From Microbacterium sp. MYb62 (GTDB lineage: Bacteria; Actinomycetota; Actinomycetes; Actinomycetales; Microbacteriaceae): a DNA stretch of 64,000 bases. Positions within the stretch are counted from its first letter, which is position 1. Each line of letters begins with the position of its first letter. The notes beneath the pieces are model-generated. The model did not search any database. It was not told the DNA's origin and was given only the letters and a program-made list of their open reading frames with translations. The stretch lies in assembly GCF_002979475.1 (NCBI RefSeq), contig NZ_PCOY01000001.1, positions 310,001-374,000 on the forward strand, given 5' to 3'. Shown here piece by piece: positions 8,093 to 17,410 of the stretch. Both the position numbers and the translations under genes were made by a program.

Positions 8093-9046
8093 TCAGACGG
8101 CCGGAAGCCCGAGAGCGCGCGCGGCATCGGTGACGTCGGTGCTCATCTGCGCCATCAGCTTGTCGATGCCCTCGAAAGCGACCATTCCCCGCAGGCGCTC
8201 GACGAACTCGACGGTCACATCGTGCCCGTAGAGGTCGAGAGTGGTCTCGCCGAGCACGTGGGCCTCCACCTGACGCACGAGGACGTCATCGAAGGTGGGG
8301 TTCGTGCCGACGGAGATCGCCGACGGATGCCGGATGCCCGTGTCGTGGTCGACGAGCCATCCCGCGTACACGCCGTCAGCGGGCACGAAGGCATCGACGA
8401 TGGTCGAGAGGTTGGCAGTCGGGAAGCCCAGTTCCCGCCCGCGCTTGAGGCCGTGGACGACTTCGCCGCGCACGTCCGGGTACCGTCCGAGCACCTTCGC
8501 GGCCGCCGCGACGTCGCCGTCCATCAGCAGCTCGCGGATCCAGCTCGACGAGACCCGCCGGGAGGAACCGGGAAGATACACGTCGTCGACGACCTCGACG
8601 GTGAAGCCGTGGCGGGGACCCAGCTCACGCAGGAGCTCAGGTGTGCCCGCTCCCCTGTTGCCGAAGCGGAAATCCTGCCCGACGAGGACGGTCGACACCT
8701 GGAGGGCGCCGACGAGGATCTCGACCACGAAGTCCTCCGCGCTGCGGGCGGCCATCTCTTCGTCGAAGGTGAGGACGAGCGTCGCGTCGAGTCCGAGCTC
8801 ACCGAGCAGCTCGAGCTTGCGGTCGACCGTGACGACGTTCTCGGGGCAGCGGTCGGGACGGAGGACTGCGAGCGGGTTGCGGTCGAACGTGACCGCGACC
8901 GAGCGGCTGCCGCCGGCGGCAGCCGCCTCCTTCAGCCGCTCGATGACCGCACGGTGTCCTGCGTGGACACCGTCGAACTTGCCGATGGCGACGGCACTCG
9001 GTCCGAAGTCCGCGGGAACATCCTCCGGGCTGCGGAAGACGATCAC
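8093..9046 (-). CDS. ribF: Bifunctional riboflavin kinase / FAD synthetase
   Basis: Makes FMN from riboflavin and then FAD from FMN, in the cytoplasm. The 317 residues show the N-terminal FAD synthetase nucleotidyltransferase (GKFDGVHAGHRAV near 22-34, ISS-type motif SSSWIRELL) and the C-terminal riboflavin kinase (GRELGFPTANLS, with the PTAN motif). The GTG start overlaps the stop of the upstream membrane protein gene (GTGA), which indicates translational coupling. It closes the truB-to-ribF transcript. The longer upstream reading is rejected because it does not resemble the family. Confidence 0.95.
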   Translation of the reverse strand: MIVFRSPEDVPADFGPSAVAIGKFDGVHAGHRAVIERLKEAAAAGGSRSVAVTFDRNPLAVLRPDRCPENVVTVDRKLELLGELGLDATLVLTFDEEMAARSAEDFVVEILVGALQVSTVLVGQDFRFGNRGAGTPELLRELGPRHGFTVEVVDDVYLPGSSRRVSSSWIRELLMDGDVAAAAKVLGRYPDVRGEVVHGLKRGRELGFPTANLSTIVDAFVPADGVYAGWLVDHDTGIRHPSAISVGTNPTFDDVLVRQVEAHVLGETTLDLYGHDVTVEFVERLRGMVAFEGIDKLMAQMSTDVTDAARALGLPAV

Positions 9047-9480
9047 GCGTCGACCTCGACCGGCTGCGCGACGTCGGCCGGGCGATGCGTCCGGAGCCAC
9101 CAGATGCCGAAGACGGGAAGGACGAGCGGGATGAACAGGTAGCCGCGCCCGAACAGCGACCACACGGTCTCATGCTGGAACAGGTCGGGCAGGAGCACGC
9201 TCAGCAGCCCGACGACGAGGACCCCGGTGAGTTCGAACACGATGGCGATCCACGCGACCGTGTACCAGCCACGACGACGAGCGAGGACGAGGGCGAGCGT
9301 GGCGAGGATGTAGACGACGGCGGCGAGTGCCGACAACGAGTACGCGAGCGGCGCCTCGTCGAATCGACGGACGATCTGCACGAAACTGCGCCCTGTGGCG
9401 GCCAACGCCATGACGGCGTAGACGACCACGAGGACGCGACCGATTCCGGTCATCCGGGTGGAGGGGGCGGTGGAGCTCAT
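9043..9480 (-). CDS. Small integral membrane protein in the truB-ribF operon
   Basis: The 145 residues hold about four hydrophobic segments (near 13-33, 45-65, 75-100 and 112-132) and a short acidic C-terminus. I do not recognise the family. It lies between a second small membrane protein and ribF and overlaps ribF by four bases. The start with MSSTAPSTRM is chosen; ATG at 9492 is an alternative. A TAGGAT box ten bases upstream suggests an extra internal promoter. Confidence 0.7.
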   Translation of the reverse strand: MSSTAPSTRMTGIGRVLVVVYAVMALAATGRSFVQIVRRFDEAPLAYSLSALAAVVYILATLALVLARRRGWYTVAWIAIVFELTGVLVVGLLSVLLPDLFQHETVWSLFGRGYLFIPLVLPVFGIWWLRTHRPADVAQPVEVDA

Positions 9481-9538
9481 AGCGCATTCCATCCTAGAGC
9501 CGTGGGAGACGGCCGGCCTCCGCGTCCGATGTCTCGCG

Positions 9539-9907
9539 TCACGCGATCTGGACCGACCAGATGACCTGCATCCGCCACAGCATGATCGCGATCGCGACCG
9601 CCGCGACCCCGAGGACGACCGTGCTCCACCTGCTCCGTTCCATGAGCGCCCAGAGCACAGCCCCGACCGGCAGCAGCGCCGCCGACACCAGGTAGACCCA
9701 GTACTCGAGCAGATCACCTGTGGGCGGGTTGCCCGCGAACGGCGCGATGATCGCGGCGATCACCTGCACGACCAGGAGCACCTCGACGAGAGCGAGCGCG
9801 CCGACGGAGAAGTCGCTCGGACGACGACCGATCAGACCGGCGACGACGCAGAAGGCTCCGGCAGCGACGGCGATCGCGATCTGCGCGATCGTGAACCACA
9901 GGATCAT
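9539..9907 (-). CDS. Small four-helix membrane protein downstream of truB
   Basis: The 122 residues are mostly hydrophobic, with four predicted membrane spans (about 5-25, 37-57, 68-87 and 95-113). No family is recognised. The start codon overlaps the truB stop (ATGA), so the two genes are translationally coupled. It and the following membrane protein form an insert between truB and ribF, which are adjacent or nearly adjacent in many actinobacteria. Confidence 0.72.
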   Translation of the reverse strand: MILWFTIAQIAIAVAAGAFCVVAGLIGRRPSDFSVGALALVEVLLVVQVIAAIIAPFAGNPPTGDLLEYWVYLVSAALLPVGAVLWALMERSRWSTVVLGVAAVAIAIMLWRMQVIWSVQIA

Positions 9908-10797
9908 CTGTCGGCCTCCGGCATGTTCATGGCGCTCTTCAGGTCGGCACCCCGCCGCTCGACGATGCCGATCAGGACGCCATCCGGGTCGATCGCCGCG
10001 CCGATCGCGCCGTCGAGGCGGGCGGCCTGCCCACCCAGGCGCTTGCCGTGTCGGAGGTCGCGGGCATCGTCGCCCGACATCTCGAGCACGGGAAGAATCC
10101 GCGACGCCGCCTCACCCGGAGTCAGGGTGGGCGCGCCCTCGAGAGCGTCGAGGCCGACGGCGTCCGCCACATCGAACGGTCCGACCCTGGTGCGGCGCAG
10201 CGCGGTGAGATGACCCCCGACGCCGAGCGCCGCCCCGAGGTCACGGGCGAGGGAGCGGATGTAGGTGCCGGACGAGCAGTCGACGATCACATCGAGGTCG
10301 ATGTATCCCTCGCCCTTGCGGGTCTCGTGCAGATCGAAACGGGTGACCACGACGTCTCTGGCGGCGAGCACGACCTCCTCGCCGGCGCGCACACGGTCGT
10401 AGGCACGGCGCCCGTCGACCTTGATCGCGGAGACGGCGCTGGGGACCTGGGAGATCTCGCCGGTGAGCGCCGCGATCCCCGCCGACACCGCGTCGTCGGT
10501 CACCGCGTCCCATGCTTCCGGCGCAGCGACCGTGACGACCGCGCCCTCGGCGTCGTCGGTGCCGGTCGTCTGGCCGAGACGGATCGTCGCCTCATACGTC
10601 TTGTCGGCCCCCACGATGTACGTCAGCAGACGCGTCGCCCCTTCGATACCGATGACCAGCAGACCGGTCGCCATCGGATCGAGCGTTCCCGCGTGGCCGA
10701 CCTTCCGCGTTCCGAAGGCGCGTCTGGTGCGGGCGACGACGTCATGGCTGGTCATTCCTGCGGGCTTGTCGACGAGGAGGATACCGGGCGAGACCAT
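9904..10797 (-). CDS. truB: tRNA pseudouridine(55) synthase TruB
   Basis: Isomerises U55 in the T-loop of tRNAs to pseudouridine. The 297 residues show the N-terminal LLVDKPAGMTSHDVV, and the catalytic Asp40 in HAGTLDPMATG; the family signature SSGTYIRSLARDLG follows later. The length agrees with actinobacterial TruB. The ATG is six bases after a TAGGCT box with no properly spaced ribosome site, so the mRNA is probably leaderless. It is the first gene of the truB-membrane-membrane-ribF run. Confidence 0.95.
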   Translation of the reverse strand: MVSPGILLVDKPAGMTSHDVVARTRRAFGTRKVGHAGTLDPMATGLLVIGIEGATRLLTYIVGADKTYEATIRLGQTTGTDDAEGAVVTVAAPEAWDAVTDDAVSAGIAALTGEISQVPSAVSAIKVDGRRAYDRVRAGEEVVLAARDVVVTRFDLHETRKGEGYIDLDVIVDCSSGTYIRSLARDLGAALGVGGHLTALRRTRVGPFDVADAVGLDALEGAPTLTPGEAASRILPVLEMSGDDARDLRHGKRLGGQAARLDGAIGAAIDPDGVLIGIVERRGADLKSAMNMPEADR

Positions 10798-10902
10798 CCC
10801 TCCAGCCTACCGATCACGAGGTGATCGCCCTGCGCCAGCGGACCGGCACGGGCGACGGCGGCGCACTCCGTCGCCCCGGCATCGCTCACCTAGGCTGGAG
10901 GG
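10798..10902. promoter_or_regulatory. Divergent truB/mutY promoters with identical start modules
   Basis: Reading outward on each strand, both genes have the same 15 bases, TAGGCTGGAGGGATG (minus strand 10809-10795, plus strand 10891-10905). TAGGCT would be the -10 box and the ATG the transcription start. GGAGGG touches the ATG and is too close to serve as a ribosome site. No clear -35 boxes are seen. Confidence 0.6.
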
Positions 10903-11799
10903 ATGTCCTCCCCGTCGGCCCCCGTCGAGCTGATGTCGCCCCTGCCGACGTGGTATCGAGCGACCGCCAGGGATCTGCCGTGGCGGCGGCAGGCGTTCCA
11001 CGACGAGTTCGGCGCGTGGGGCGTGCTGGTGAGCGAGTTCATGCTGCAGCAGACACCCGTCACCAGAGTCATCCCGCACCTCGAGGCGTGGCTCGCACGG
11101 TGGCCGACGCCGACCGCGATGTCGCGGGCGTCGACGGCCGACGTGGTGCGCCAATGGGCGAATCTCGGGTACCCGCGACGCGCCCTCTGGCTGCACCGCG
11201 CTGCCGTCGAGATCACCGATCGGCACGGAGGGATCGTTCCTCCCGACGTCGATGCTCTTCTCGCTCTGTCCGGCATCGGCGATTACACGGCGCGCGCCGT
11301 CGCGGTGTTCGCCTACGGCGACCGACACCCCGTCGTCGACACCAACACTCGTCGGGTCCTGGCCAGAGCCGTCGAGGGGCGGGCGCATCCTGCGCCTCCG
11401 TCGCGCAGGGATCTCGACCTGATGACTTCCCTGCTGCCGCTTTCGCGGGAGGAAGCAGCGGAGTTCAACGCGGCCGCGATGGAGCTCGGTGCGACCGTGT
11501 GCACGGCGCGCTCCCCGCGATGCGAGCTGTGCCCGCTCGCAGGAGGCTGCGCCTGGCTGGCGGCCGGCCGCCCGGACACGGGCGATGAGCGACGCCGACA
11601 GGCCACCTACGAGGGGTCGGACCGCCAGGCGCGTGGGGCAGTTCTCCGCCTGCTGCGCGATCTGTCCCCCGCGGCGGCTCCGCTCCACATCGTGCTGCCG
11701 GACTGGCCCGATGCCCGGCAGCGCGACCGGGCAATCGATTCGCTGATCGCGGACGGGCTCGCCGAGGCCGACGGAGAGTCTCTCTTCCTCCCCCGGTGA
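10903..11799 (+). CDS. mutY: A/G-specific adenine glycosylase MutY
   Basis: Removes adenine mispaired with 8-oxoguanine. The 298 residues carry the catalytic Glu45 (VSEFMLQQT), the helix-hairpin-helix LSGIGDYTARAV near 122-133, and Asp146 in VVDTNTRR. The iron-sulfur cluster ligands are Cys200, 207, 210 and 216 (C-x6-C-x2-C-x5-C). The protein is shorter than E. coli MutY and the C-terminal Nudix-like lesion-recognition domain is reduced or absent, as is common in actinobacteria. It begins at a leaderless-type start divergent from truB and ends seven bases from the convergent LuxR gene. Confidence 0.95.
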   Translation: MSSPSAPVELMSPLPTWYRATARDLPWRRQAFHDEFGAWGVLVSEFMLQQTPVTRVIPHLEAWLARWPTPTAMSRASTADVVRQWANLGYPRRALWLHRAAVEITDRHGGIVPPDVDALLALSGIGDYTARAVAVFAYGDRHPVVDTNTRRVLARAVEGRAHPAPPSRRDLDLMTSLLPLSREEAAEFNAAAMELGATVCTARSPRCELCPLAGGCAWLAAGRPDTGDERRRQATYEGSDRQARGAVLRLLRDLSPAAAPLHIVLPDWPDARQRDRAIDSLIADGLAEADGESLFLPR

Positions 11800-11806
11800 C
11801 CGCCCC

Positions 11807-13939
11807 TCAGAGATGCTGATCGGTGCGGTGTGCGAGCACCGTGAGCTCGACCCGGCTCCGCACGTCGAGCTTGGCGAAGACCCGGCCGAGATGCACCTCG
11901 ACGGTGCGCACGGACACGTTCAGATCATCGGCGATGTCTCGGTTCGCCGCACCACGCACCGCCTGCATCGCCACTTCGAGCTCGCGCGTCGTGAGCTGGA
12001 GCGCCCAGGCGGAGCGGCATGCCGCCAGCGCCTCTGTCACCGGCACGATGCTGCCCTCCCTGGCGTCGAGTCGATCGAGACGGTCGCGGATCGCACGCGC
12101 CCATGCCGTCGCTCCCGAGATCTCGAACAGCCTCTCGGCGTGCTGGAGATGTACCCGTGCCGAGGCATGATCATCGCGGATCGCATGCTGAGTGCCGAGC
12201 ATCGTCTCCACCCGCGCTCTGGCGAACGGCGACCTCAGCATCCGCGCAGCCTCGCGCACCTCGTCGCGCTCGGTGCGCCAACGCCCATCCGCCGCCGTCG
12301 CCACCCGGACACGCAACCGCTGCGCGAAGGCGATCTCCGGAGGCTCGATCGAGGTCGCCGGTGCCGGAGGATCGTCCGAGATGAGCGCGAGCTCGTCGAG
12401 CCCCGGCACCGCGATGGCGGTCTGCGGCGAGCCGAGATCGGACCAGAGGCGGACCGTGGCCGCGGCATCGTCGAAGGACCCGGCCAGGAAGGACTGGATG
12501 CCGCGGTCGACGAGGAGATCGATCTTCACACCGGACGGGAGCGCCGCCGTGAGCGAACGGGAGAACGGACCGAGTTCGCCGAGCACGGCCAGGTCGAGAC
12601 GGCGTGCGAGCACGACACCGAGACCGGCGAAGGGCAGCGCGATCGGCAGCGCGAGCGCCGCCTGGATCAGGCGATCGCGCGCGAGACCGATGTCGCCGCG
12701 CCACACGAGCAGCAGCACCTCGACGACCGCGCGGTAGGCGTGGATCACCGGACTGCGTTCGTACCCGGGAACGAACGGGTCGGGTTCGCCGGACATCGCG
12801 GAATCATCCGCCGCGAGCAGACGCAGCGCCTGATCGATGTCGCCGCGCATCGCCGCGCGCAGCGTGCGGAGCATCCCCCCGCTCACCGGGCCGGAGGCCG
12901 TCACCTCGTCGACGTCGCGCTCGCCCGCGATGAGCCAGCTCAGCGCGACGATGGGGTCTCTCAGATCCCGCTCGGCACCGATCCGCGCCGCGCCGTCGCG
13001 GAGGGCATCGAGCCAGATGCGCATCCCGCGCCGGTCTCTCCGCTCGGCGCACATCACCGCCGCGAGGGCGGCGGCCCTGGCCCAGTGATGCCACCCGTCG
13101 AGGTCCTTCGCTCCGGGACGAAGAGCGTTCGGATCCACCGCCGGCACCGTGCCCTGAAGGAAGGTCTGGGCGACGAGCAGTGCGCCGAGACCTCGCAGCC
13201 GACAGCTCTCTGCGCCGTGCGGATAGAGGGTTCCCAGCCAGGTGGCCGCCTCTGCGGCGAACCCGGCACCGACGGCGGAAGCCCCTGCGACGAGACGTGC
13301 GTGATCTCGGTCGTCCCCGGTGGCATGCTCCGATGCCTCGCGCGCCAGCAGCAGCGCGCGCTCAGGGTACCCCGCTTCGGTGAGCTGCCGAGCGATGTCG
13401 GTCAGCTCGGGTGCGGCCTCCGGATCCCCCTCGAGCGATGCGCGGGCCCGATGCCAGTCGGCGCTCACCCGGTCGCCGCGGTCGCGGAAGACGGCGCTCA
13501 AGCGCTCGTGCACCGCGGCGGTGCCGGCGGCGCAGGTCGTCGCCCGCACCCAGATGGCCAGCCGTGCATCCACGAACCGCGCATGACCGGCATGCACGGT
13601 CAGGTGGGCCCCGACGGCGGCCGCTGCGATCTCGGTCGCCGATCGGCCGTCGAACTCGAGGAGCGGTTCGAGGGTGTCGTCGAGGCACACGGCGAGAGCC
13701 AGGAGCATCTCGCGATCACGCGGCTCCAGGGCGAGGGCATCGAACCTGCGGGCGATGGCCGGAACCAGCGGCAGCGGCGTCGGGAGCGGGCAGAGCCCGT
13801 GACGCTGGGCAGGAGGCAGCCGCTCGACCACCTCGCGGATCGTGGGAGCATGCGCATCCAGATCGGCCGCGAGGCGTGCGAGGACGTGCGGAGCACAGCC
13901 GAGGCCCGTCTCGAGGAGGTCATCGAGGAGCACCCCCAC
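11807..13939 (-). CDS. Large LuxR-family transcriptional regulator
   Basis: The 710 residues end in a LuxR/GerE helix-turn-helix (about 645-705, with LTTRELEVAMQAVRG and VSVRTVEVHLGRVFAKL). The rest is alpha-helical and TPR-like, as in LAL/MalT-type regulators, but no Walker A motif is visible, so it lacks the usual N-terminal ATPase or the annotated start is too far downstream. The GTG start at 13939 is uncertain: no good ribosome site precedes it, and the open frame extends about 75 bases further with no ATG/GTG/TTG. A TACGCT box at 14036-14031 is a possible promoter. Ligand and targets are unknown. Confidence 0.75.
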   Translation of the reverse strand: MGVLLDDLLETGLGCAPHVLARLAADLDAHAPTIREVVERLPPAQRHGLCPLPTPLPLVPAIARRFDALALEPRDREMLLALAVCLDDTLEPLLEFDGRSATEIAAAAVGAHLTVHAGHARFVDARLAIWVRATTCAAGTAAVHERLSAVFRDRGDRVSADWHRARASLEGDPEAAPELTDIARQLTEAGYPERALLLAREASEHATGDDRDHARLVAGASAVGAGFAAEAATWLGTLYPHGAESCRLRGLGALLVAQTFLQGTVPAVDPNALRPGAKDLDGWHHWARAAALAAVMCAERRDRRGMRIWLDALRDGAARIGAERDLRDPIVALSWLIAGERDVDEVTASGPVSGGMLRTLRAAMRGDIDQALRLLAADDSAMSGEPDPFVPGYERSPVIHAYRAVVEVLLLVWRGDIGLARDRLIQAALALPIALPFAGLGVVLARRLDLAVLGELGPFSRSLTAALPSGVKIDLLVDRGIQSFLAGSFDDAAATVRLWSDLGSPQTAIAVPGLDELALISDDPPAPATSIEPPEIAFAQRLRVRVATAADGRWRTERDEVREAARMLRSPFARARVETMLGTQHAIRDDHASARVHLQHAERLFEISGATAWARAIRDRLDRLDAREGSIVPVTEALAACRSAWALQLTTRELEVAMQAVRGAANRDIADDLNVSVRTVEVHLGRVFAKLDVRSRVELTVLAHRTDQHL

Positions 13940-14001
13940 GGTCGCAGGCGCGACGAAGAGCCCCCCAGACGTGTTCGCACCCTCGATGCCGATCCCCCTC
14001 A

Positions 14002-14028
14002 GCTTCGCGGGAGGTCATCCCGCGAAGC
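14002..14028 (-). terminator. Hairpin between rbfA and the LuxR gene
   Basis: Perfect 10-bp stem (GCTTCGCGGG with CCCGCGAAGC, 7-base loop) starting about 20 bases after the rbfA stop codon. It probably terminates the nusA-rbfA transcript, but it also lies where the LuxR mRNA might begin. Confidence 0.6.
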
Positions 14029-14047
14029 CGAGCGTATCAAACGGGTG

Positions 14048-14473
14048 CTACTCCGACTCGTCGTCGGTGCGGTACGGGTCGGCGTCGCCGGCGTGCGACG
14101 CCGAGGACGCGAGCTTCGCGACGTCGGCATCGCGTTGCTGAGCCTCACGGAGCAGTGCACCGATGTGATCGGCATTCTCCGGAAGAGCATCCGGGATGAA
14201 CTCGAGGGTCGGCACGAGCCTGGTGCTCAGCTGCCGTCCCACCTCGCTGCGCAGCATCCCCGTCGCCGAGGTGAGCGCGGCACCACTGGAGATGCGCTCC
14301 TCCTCCGTGCCCAGCACCGTGTAGAACACGGATGCGTGCTGGAGGTCGCCGCTCACGCGGACGTCGGTGATGGTGACGAAGCCGAGGCGCGGATCGCGCA
14401 GCCCCTTCTCCAGCCGTTCGGCGAGGATCACGCGGATGCGGTCCGCGAGACGAGCCTGTCGTTCGCCTGCCAT
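14048..14473 (-). CDS. rbfA: 30S ribosome-binding factor A
   Basis: Binds the 30S subunit and helps 16S rRNA 5'-end maturation, particularly in the cold. The 141 residues have the family's KH-like fold pattern: RIRVILAERLEKGLRDPRLG, then ITDVRVSGDLQHASVFYTVLG. The C-terminus is a short acidic tail. A GGGAGAG ribosome site precedes the ATG. It is the last gene of the nusA-ylxR-infB-rbfA cluster. Confidence 0.95.
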   Translation of the reverse strand: MAGERQARLADRIRVILAERLEKGLRDPRLGFVTITDVRVSGDLQHASVFYTVLGTEEERISSGAALTSATGMLRSEVGRQLSTRLVPTLEFIPDALPENADHIGALLREAQQRDADVAKLASSASHAGDADPYRTDDESE

Positions 14474-14500
14474 TGTTCTCTCCCTGTCCAGGAACCCTCA

Positions 14501-14550
14501 GGGCGTCCCTCGTCTCCGTGCCCCGGAAGGAGCAGGAGCGAAGGACGCCC
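14501..14550 (-). other. Imperfect long hairpin between infB and rbfA
   Basis: GGGCGTCC (14501-14508) pairs with GGACGCCC (14543-14550), and the stem can extend inward (TCG and CTCC with GGAG and CGA) past a mismatch and a bulge. It could attenuate or process the infB-rbfA transcript; it has no U-tract. Confidence 0.4.
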
Positions 14551-14568
14551 GAAGGTGTTTCGAATTGA

Positions 14569-17316
14569 TCAGCCGCGAGGCTTCTCGACGAGCTCGGTCG
14601 TCTCGATCTCATCACCGATCTGGATGTCGTTGTACTTGCCGAGTCCGATACCGGCCTCGTAGTCCGTACGGACCTCGGTGACGTCGTCCTTGAAGCGGCG
14701 CAGCGACTCGATGGCGAGGCCATCGGCCAGCACGACGCCGTCGCGGATGACGCGGGCCTTGGCGTTGCGTGTGATCGTTCCCGATCGCACGATGACACCG
14801 GCGATGTTGCCGAACTTCGAGGAGCGGAACACCTCGCGGATCTCGGCGACGCCCGACTGGACCTCTTCGTACTCCGGCTTGAGCATGCCCTTGAGCGAGC
14901 TCTCGATCTCGTCGATCGCGTTGTAGATGACGGAGTAGAAACGGATGTCCACGCCCTCACGGGCGGCACGCTCGCGCGCCTTCGTGTCGGGACGGACGTT
15001 GAAGCCCACGATGATCGCGTTGTCGATCGTCGCCAGGTTCACGTCGGACTCGGTGATCGCACCGACACCGCGGTGGATGATGCGCAGCTGCACCGAGTCG
15101 TCGACCTCGATCTTGAGGAGCGACTCCTCGAGTGCCTCGACGGCACCGGAGACGTCACCCTTGATGATGAGGTTGAGCGACTCGACCTTGCCCTCTTCGA
15201 GAGCACGGGTGAAGTCCTCGAGCGAGATGCGCTTGCGGGCCTTCGCCAACTGGGCGTTGCGCTCGACCGCTTCACGCTTCTCGGCGATCTGGCGGGCCAT
15301 GCGGTCTTCCTCGGTGACGATGAAGACGTCGCCGGCGCGCGGCACGGAGTTCAGACCCTGCACCTGCACCGGGCGCGACGGGTAGGCCTCGAGGACCTGC
15401 TCGCCGTTCTCGTCCGCCATCGCACGCACACGGCCGTAAGCCGTACCCGCTACGATCGCATCGCCGACCCGGAGCGTTCCGGACTGGATGAGCACCGTGG
15501 CGACCGAACCGCGACCCTTGTCGAGCTTCGCCTCGATGGCGACACCGCGAGCGGCCTTGTTCGGGTTGGCGGTCAGGTCGAGGCCTGCGTCGGCCGTGAG
15601 CAGCACGGCGTCCAGAAGTTCCTGGATACCCGTGTTGGCACGAGCCGAGACGTCGACGAACATGACGTCGCCACCGAACTCCTCGGCGACCAGACCGTAT
15701 TCGGTCAGCTGCTGACGCACCTTCGAGGGGTTCGCGTCGGGCTTGTCGACCTTGTTCACCGCGACCACGATCGGCACGTTCGCCGCCTGCGCGTGGTTCA
15801 GCGCTTCGACCGTCTGCGGCATGATGCCGTCGTCGGCCGCGACCACGAGGATCGCGAGGTCGGTGACCTGCGCACCACGGGCACGCATGGCGGTGAACGC
15901 CTCGTGACCCGGGGTGTCGATGAAGGTGATGGCCCGCTCGATGCCCTCGTGCTCGGTCCAGACCTGGTAGGCACCGATGTGCTGGGTGATGCCGCCGGCT
16001 TCGCCCTCGATGACGTTGGTCTGACGGATCGCGTCGAGCAGTCGCGTCTTACCGTGGTCGACGTGGCCCATGACGGTGACGACCGGGGGACGGATCTCGA
16101 GGTCGTCTTCGCTCTCGGCCTCCAGCTCGGCCTCGAGGTCGAGACCGAAGCCCTCGAGGAGCTCCTTGTCCTCGTCCTCGGGCGAGACCATCTGGATCTT
16201 GTAGCCGAGCTCAGCACCCAGGACCTCGAACGTCGCCTCATCGAGGGACTCGGTGGCCGTGGCCATCTCACCCAGGTTGAAGAGGATGGTGACGAGGGTT
16301 CCGGGCTGGACCGTGTAGCCGGTCAGCGTCTCGATCTTGTCGGCGAAGTCCGCGATGGATGCGCCGCGGCGCATGCGGATGATCTCTCCGTTGCCGCGGG
16401 TGACGTTGACGCCACCGACGACCGGAGCACTCCGCATCTCGAACTCTTGCCGCTTCGCCCGCCGCGACTTGCGCTGCTTGCTCTTGCCGCCGCCCTTACC
16501 GAAGGCACCCGCGGTACCGCCGCCGGGACCACGGCCACGACCGCCACCGCCACCGGGACGACCGGCGAATCCGCCGCCGCCACCGGGACGTGCTCCGGGG
16601 CCGCCGGCACCGCCGGGGCCACCGGCACCGCCGGGACGACCGGGGCCGCCGGGACGCTGCTGGAACGGGGCACCGGGACGACCGCCGCCGCCGCTGCGGG
16701 GAGCACCGGGACGCGGCGAACCAGGACGCGGAGCTCCCGGACGGGGTGCACCGGGTCGCGGCGCCTGCGGACGCGGGATGTTGCCCGGCGTCGGGCGCTG
16801 ACCCATGCCCTGTGCGGAGGCGAAGGGGTTGTTGCCCGGGCGGGGACCGGCCGGACGCGACCCCATCCCCTGCGCGGAGGAGAACGGGTTGTTGCCAGGA
16901 CGAGGAGCACCGGGAGTCGGTGCCCCGCCGTCTGCGGGCTTGGATGCTTCGGGTGCAGCTGCTGCCGGAGCCTCTGCTGCGGGGGCAGGGGCAGGAGCGG
17001 CTGCAGGCGCCTCGGCGGCCGGAGCCTCCGGGGCAGGCTTGGGACCGGGCTTGGGGCCCGGGGTGGGTGCAGGCTTCGCACCCGGCTTCGCTGCCGGCTT
17101 CGCCGCAGCGGGCTTGGCCGCGGGAGCGGCGTCTGCCGAGCCCTTGAGCGAGCCGTCGGCCTCGATCGCCGCACGCAGCTTGCGCGCCACCGGCGGTTCG
17201 ATGGTCGAGGACGGGCTCTTCACGAACTCGCCGAGTTCCTTGAGCTTCGCAAGAGCGACCTTGCTGTCGACGCCGAGTTCGGCGGCGATCTCATGTACGC
17301 GTGGTTTACCAGCCAC
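14569..17316 (-). CDS. infB: Translation initiation factor IF-2
   Basis: GTPase that brings initiator tRNA to the 30S subunit and promotes subunit joining. In the 915 residues the IF2 N-terminal module is at 1-55 ([19 protein letters not shown]), followed by a Pro/Ala/Gly/Arg-rich low-complexity linker (about 60-290) with a near repeat of [13 protein letters not shown]. The G domain has G1 GHVDHGKT at 417-424, then DTPGHEAF and NKVDK. Domains II-IV follow, ending VEKPRG. Long linkers of this kind are typical of actinobacterial IF-2. It lies in the conserved nusA-ylxR-infB-rbfA order. Confidence 0.97.
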   Translation of the reverse strand: MAGKPRVHEIAAELGVDSKVALAKLKELGEFVKSPSSTIEPPVARKLRAAIEADGSLKGSADAAPAAKPAAAKPAAKPGAKPAPTPGPKPGPKPAPEAPAAEAPAAAPAPAPAAEAPAAAAPEASKPADGGAPTPGAPRPGNNPFSSAQGMGSRPAGPRPGNNPFASAQGMGQRPTPGNIPRPQAPRPGAPRPGAPRPGSPRPGAPRSGGGGRPGAPFQQRPGGPGRPGGAGGPGGAGGPGARPGGGGGFAGRPGGGGGRGRGPGGGTAGAFGKGGGKSKQRKSRRAKRQEFEMRSAPVVGGVNVTRGNGEIIRMRRGASIADFADKIETLTGYTVQPGTLVTILFNLGEMATATESLDEATFEVLGAELGYKIQMVSPEDEDKELLEGFGLDLEAELEAESEDDLEIRPPVVTVMGHVDHGKTRLLDAIRQTNVIEGEAGGITQHIGAYQVWTEHEGIERAITFIDTPGHEAFTAMRARGAQVTDLAILVVAADDGIMPQTVEALNHAQAANVPIVVAVNKVDKPDANPSKVRQQLTEYGLVAEEFGGDVMFVDVSARANTGIQELLDAVLLTADAGLDLTANPNKAARGVAIEAKLDKGRGSVATVLIQSGTLRVGDAIVAGTAYGRVRAMADENGEQVLEAYPSRPVQVQGLNSVPRAGDVFIVTEEDRMARQIAEKREAVERNAQLAKARKRISLEDFTRALEEGKVESLNLIIKGDVSGAVEALEESLLKIEVDDSVQLRIIHRGVGAITESDVNLATIDNAIIVGFNVRPDTKARERAAREGVDIRFYSVIYNAIDEIESSLKGMLKPEYEEVQSGVAEIREVFRSSKFGNIAGVIVRSGTITRNAKARVIRDGVVLADGLAIESLRRFKDDVTEVRTDYEAGIGLGKYNDIQIGDEIETTELVEKPRG

Positions 17317-17410
17317 AATTCTCCTGTCTGAGTCGGTCCACCCAGACAGGGCAGACCACTAGTCGCGGACGGGTCTCATTTCGAGCCGTTCACTTTGTTT
17401 CCATAGCTGT

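Noticed and set aside
13600-13980. Alternative N-terminus of the LuxR protein in another frame (GTG at 13980)
   Set aside because: The product is Ser/Arg-rich without family likeness, and the ribosome site and continuity favour the main frame, though the start remains open.
11813-14662. A 949-codon open frame on the plus strand over the LuxR gene and rbfA
   Set aside because: It is antisense to recognised genes and has biased Arg/Glu/His composition with no domain.
15073-17331. A 750-codon open frame on the plus strand opposite infB
   Set aside because: It is the complement of a real conserved gene; long antisense frames are expected at this GC content and the product resembles no protein family.
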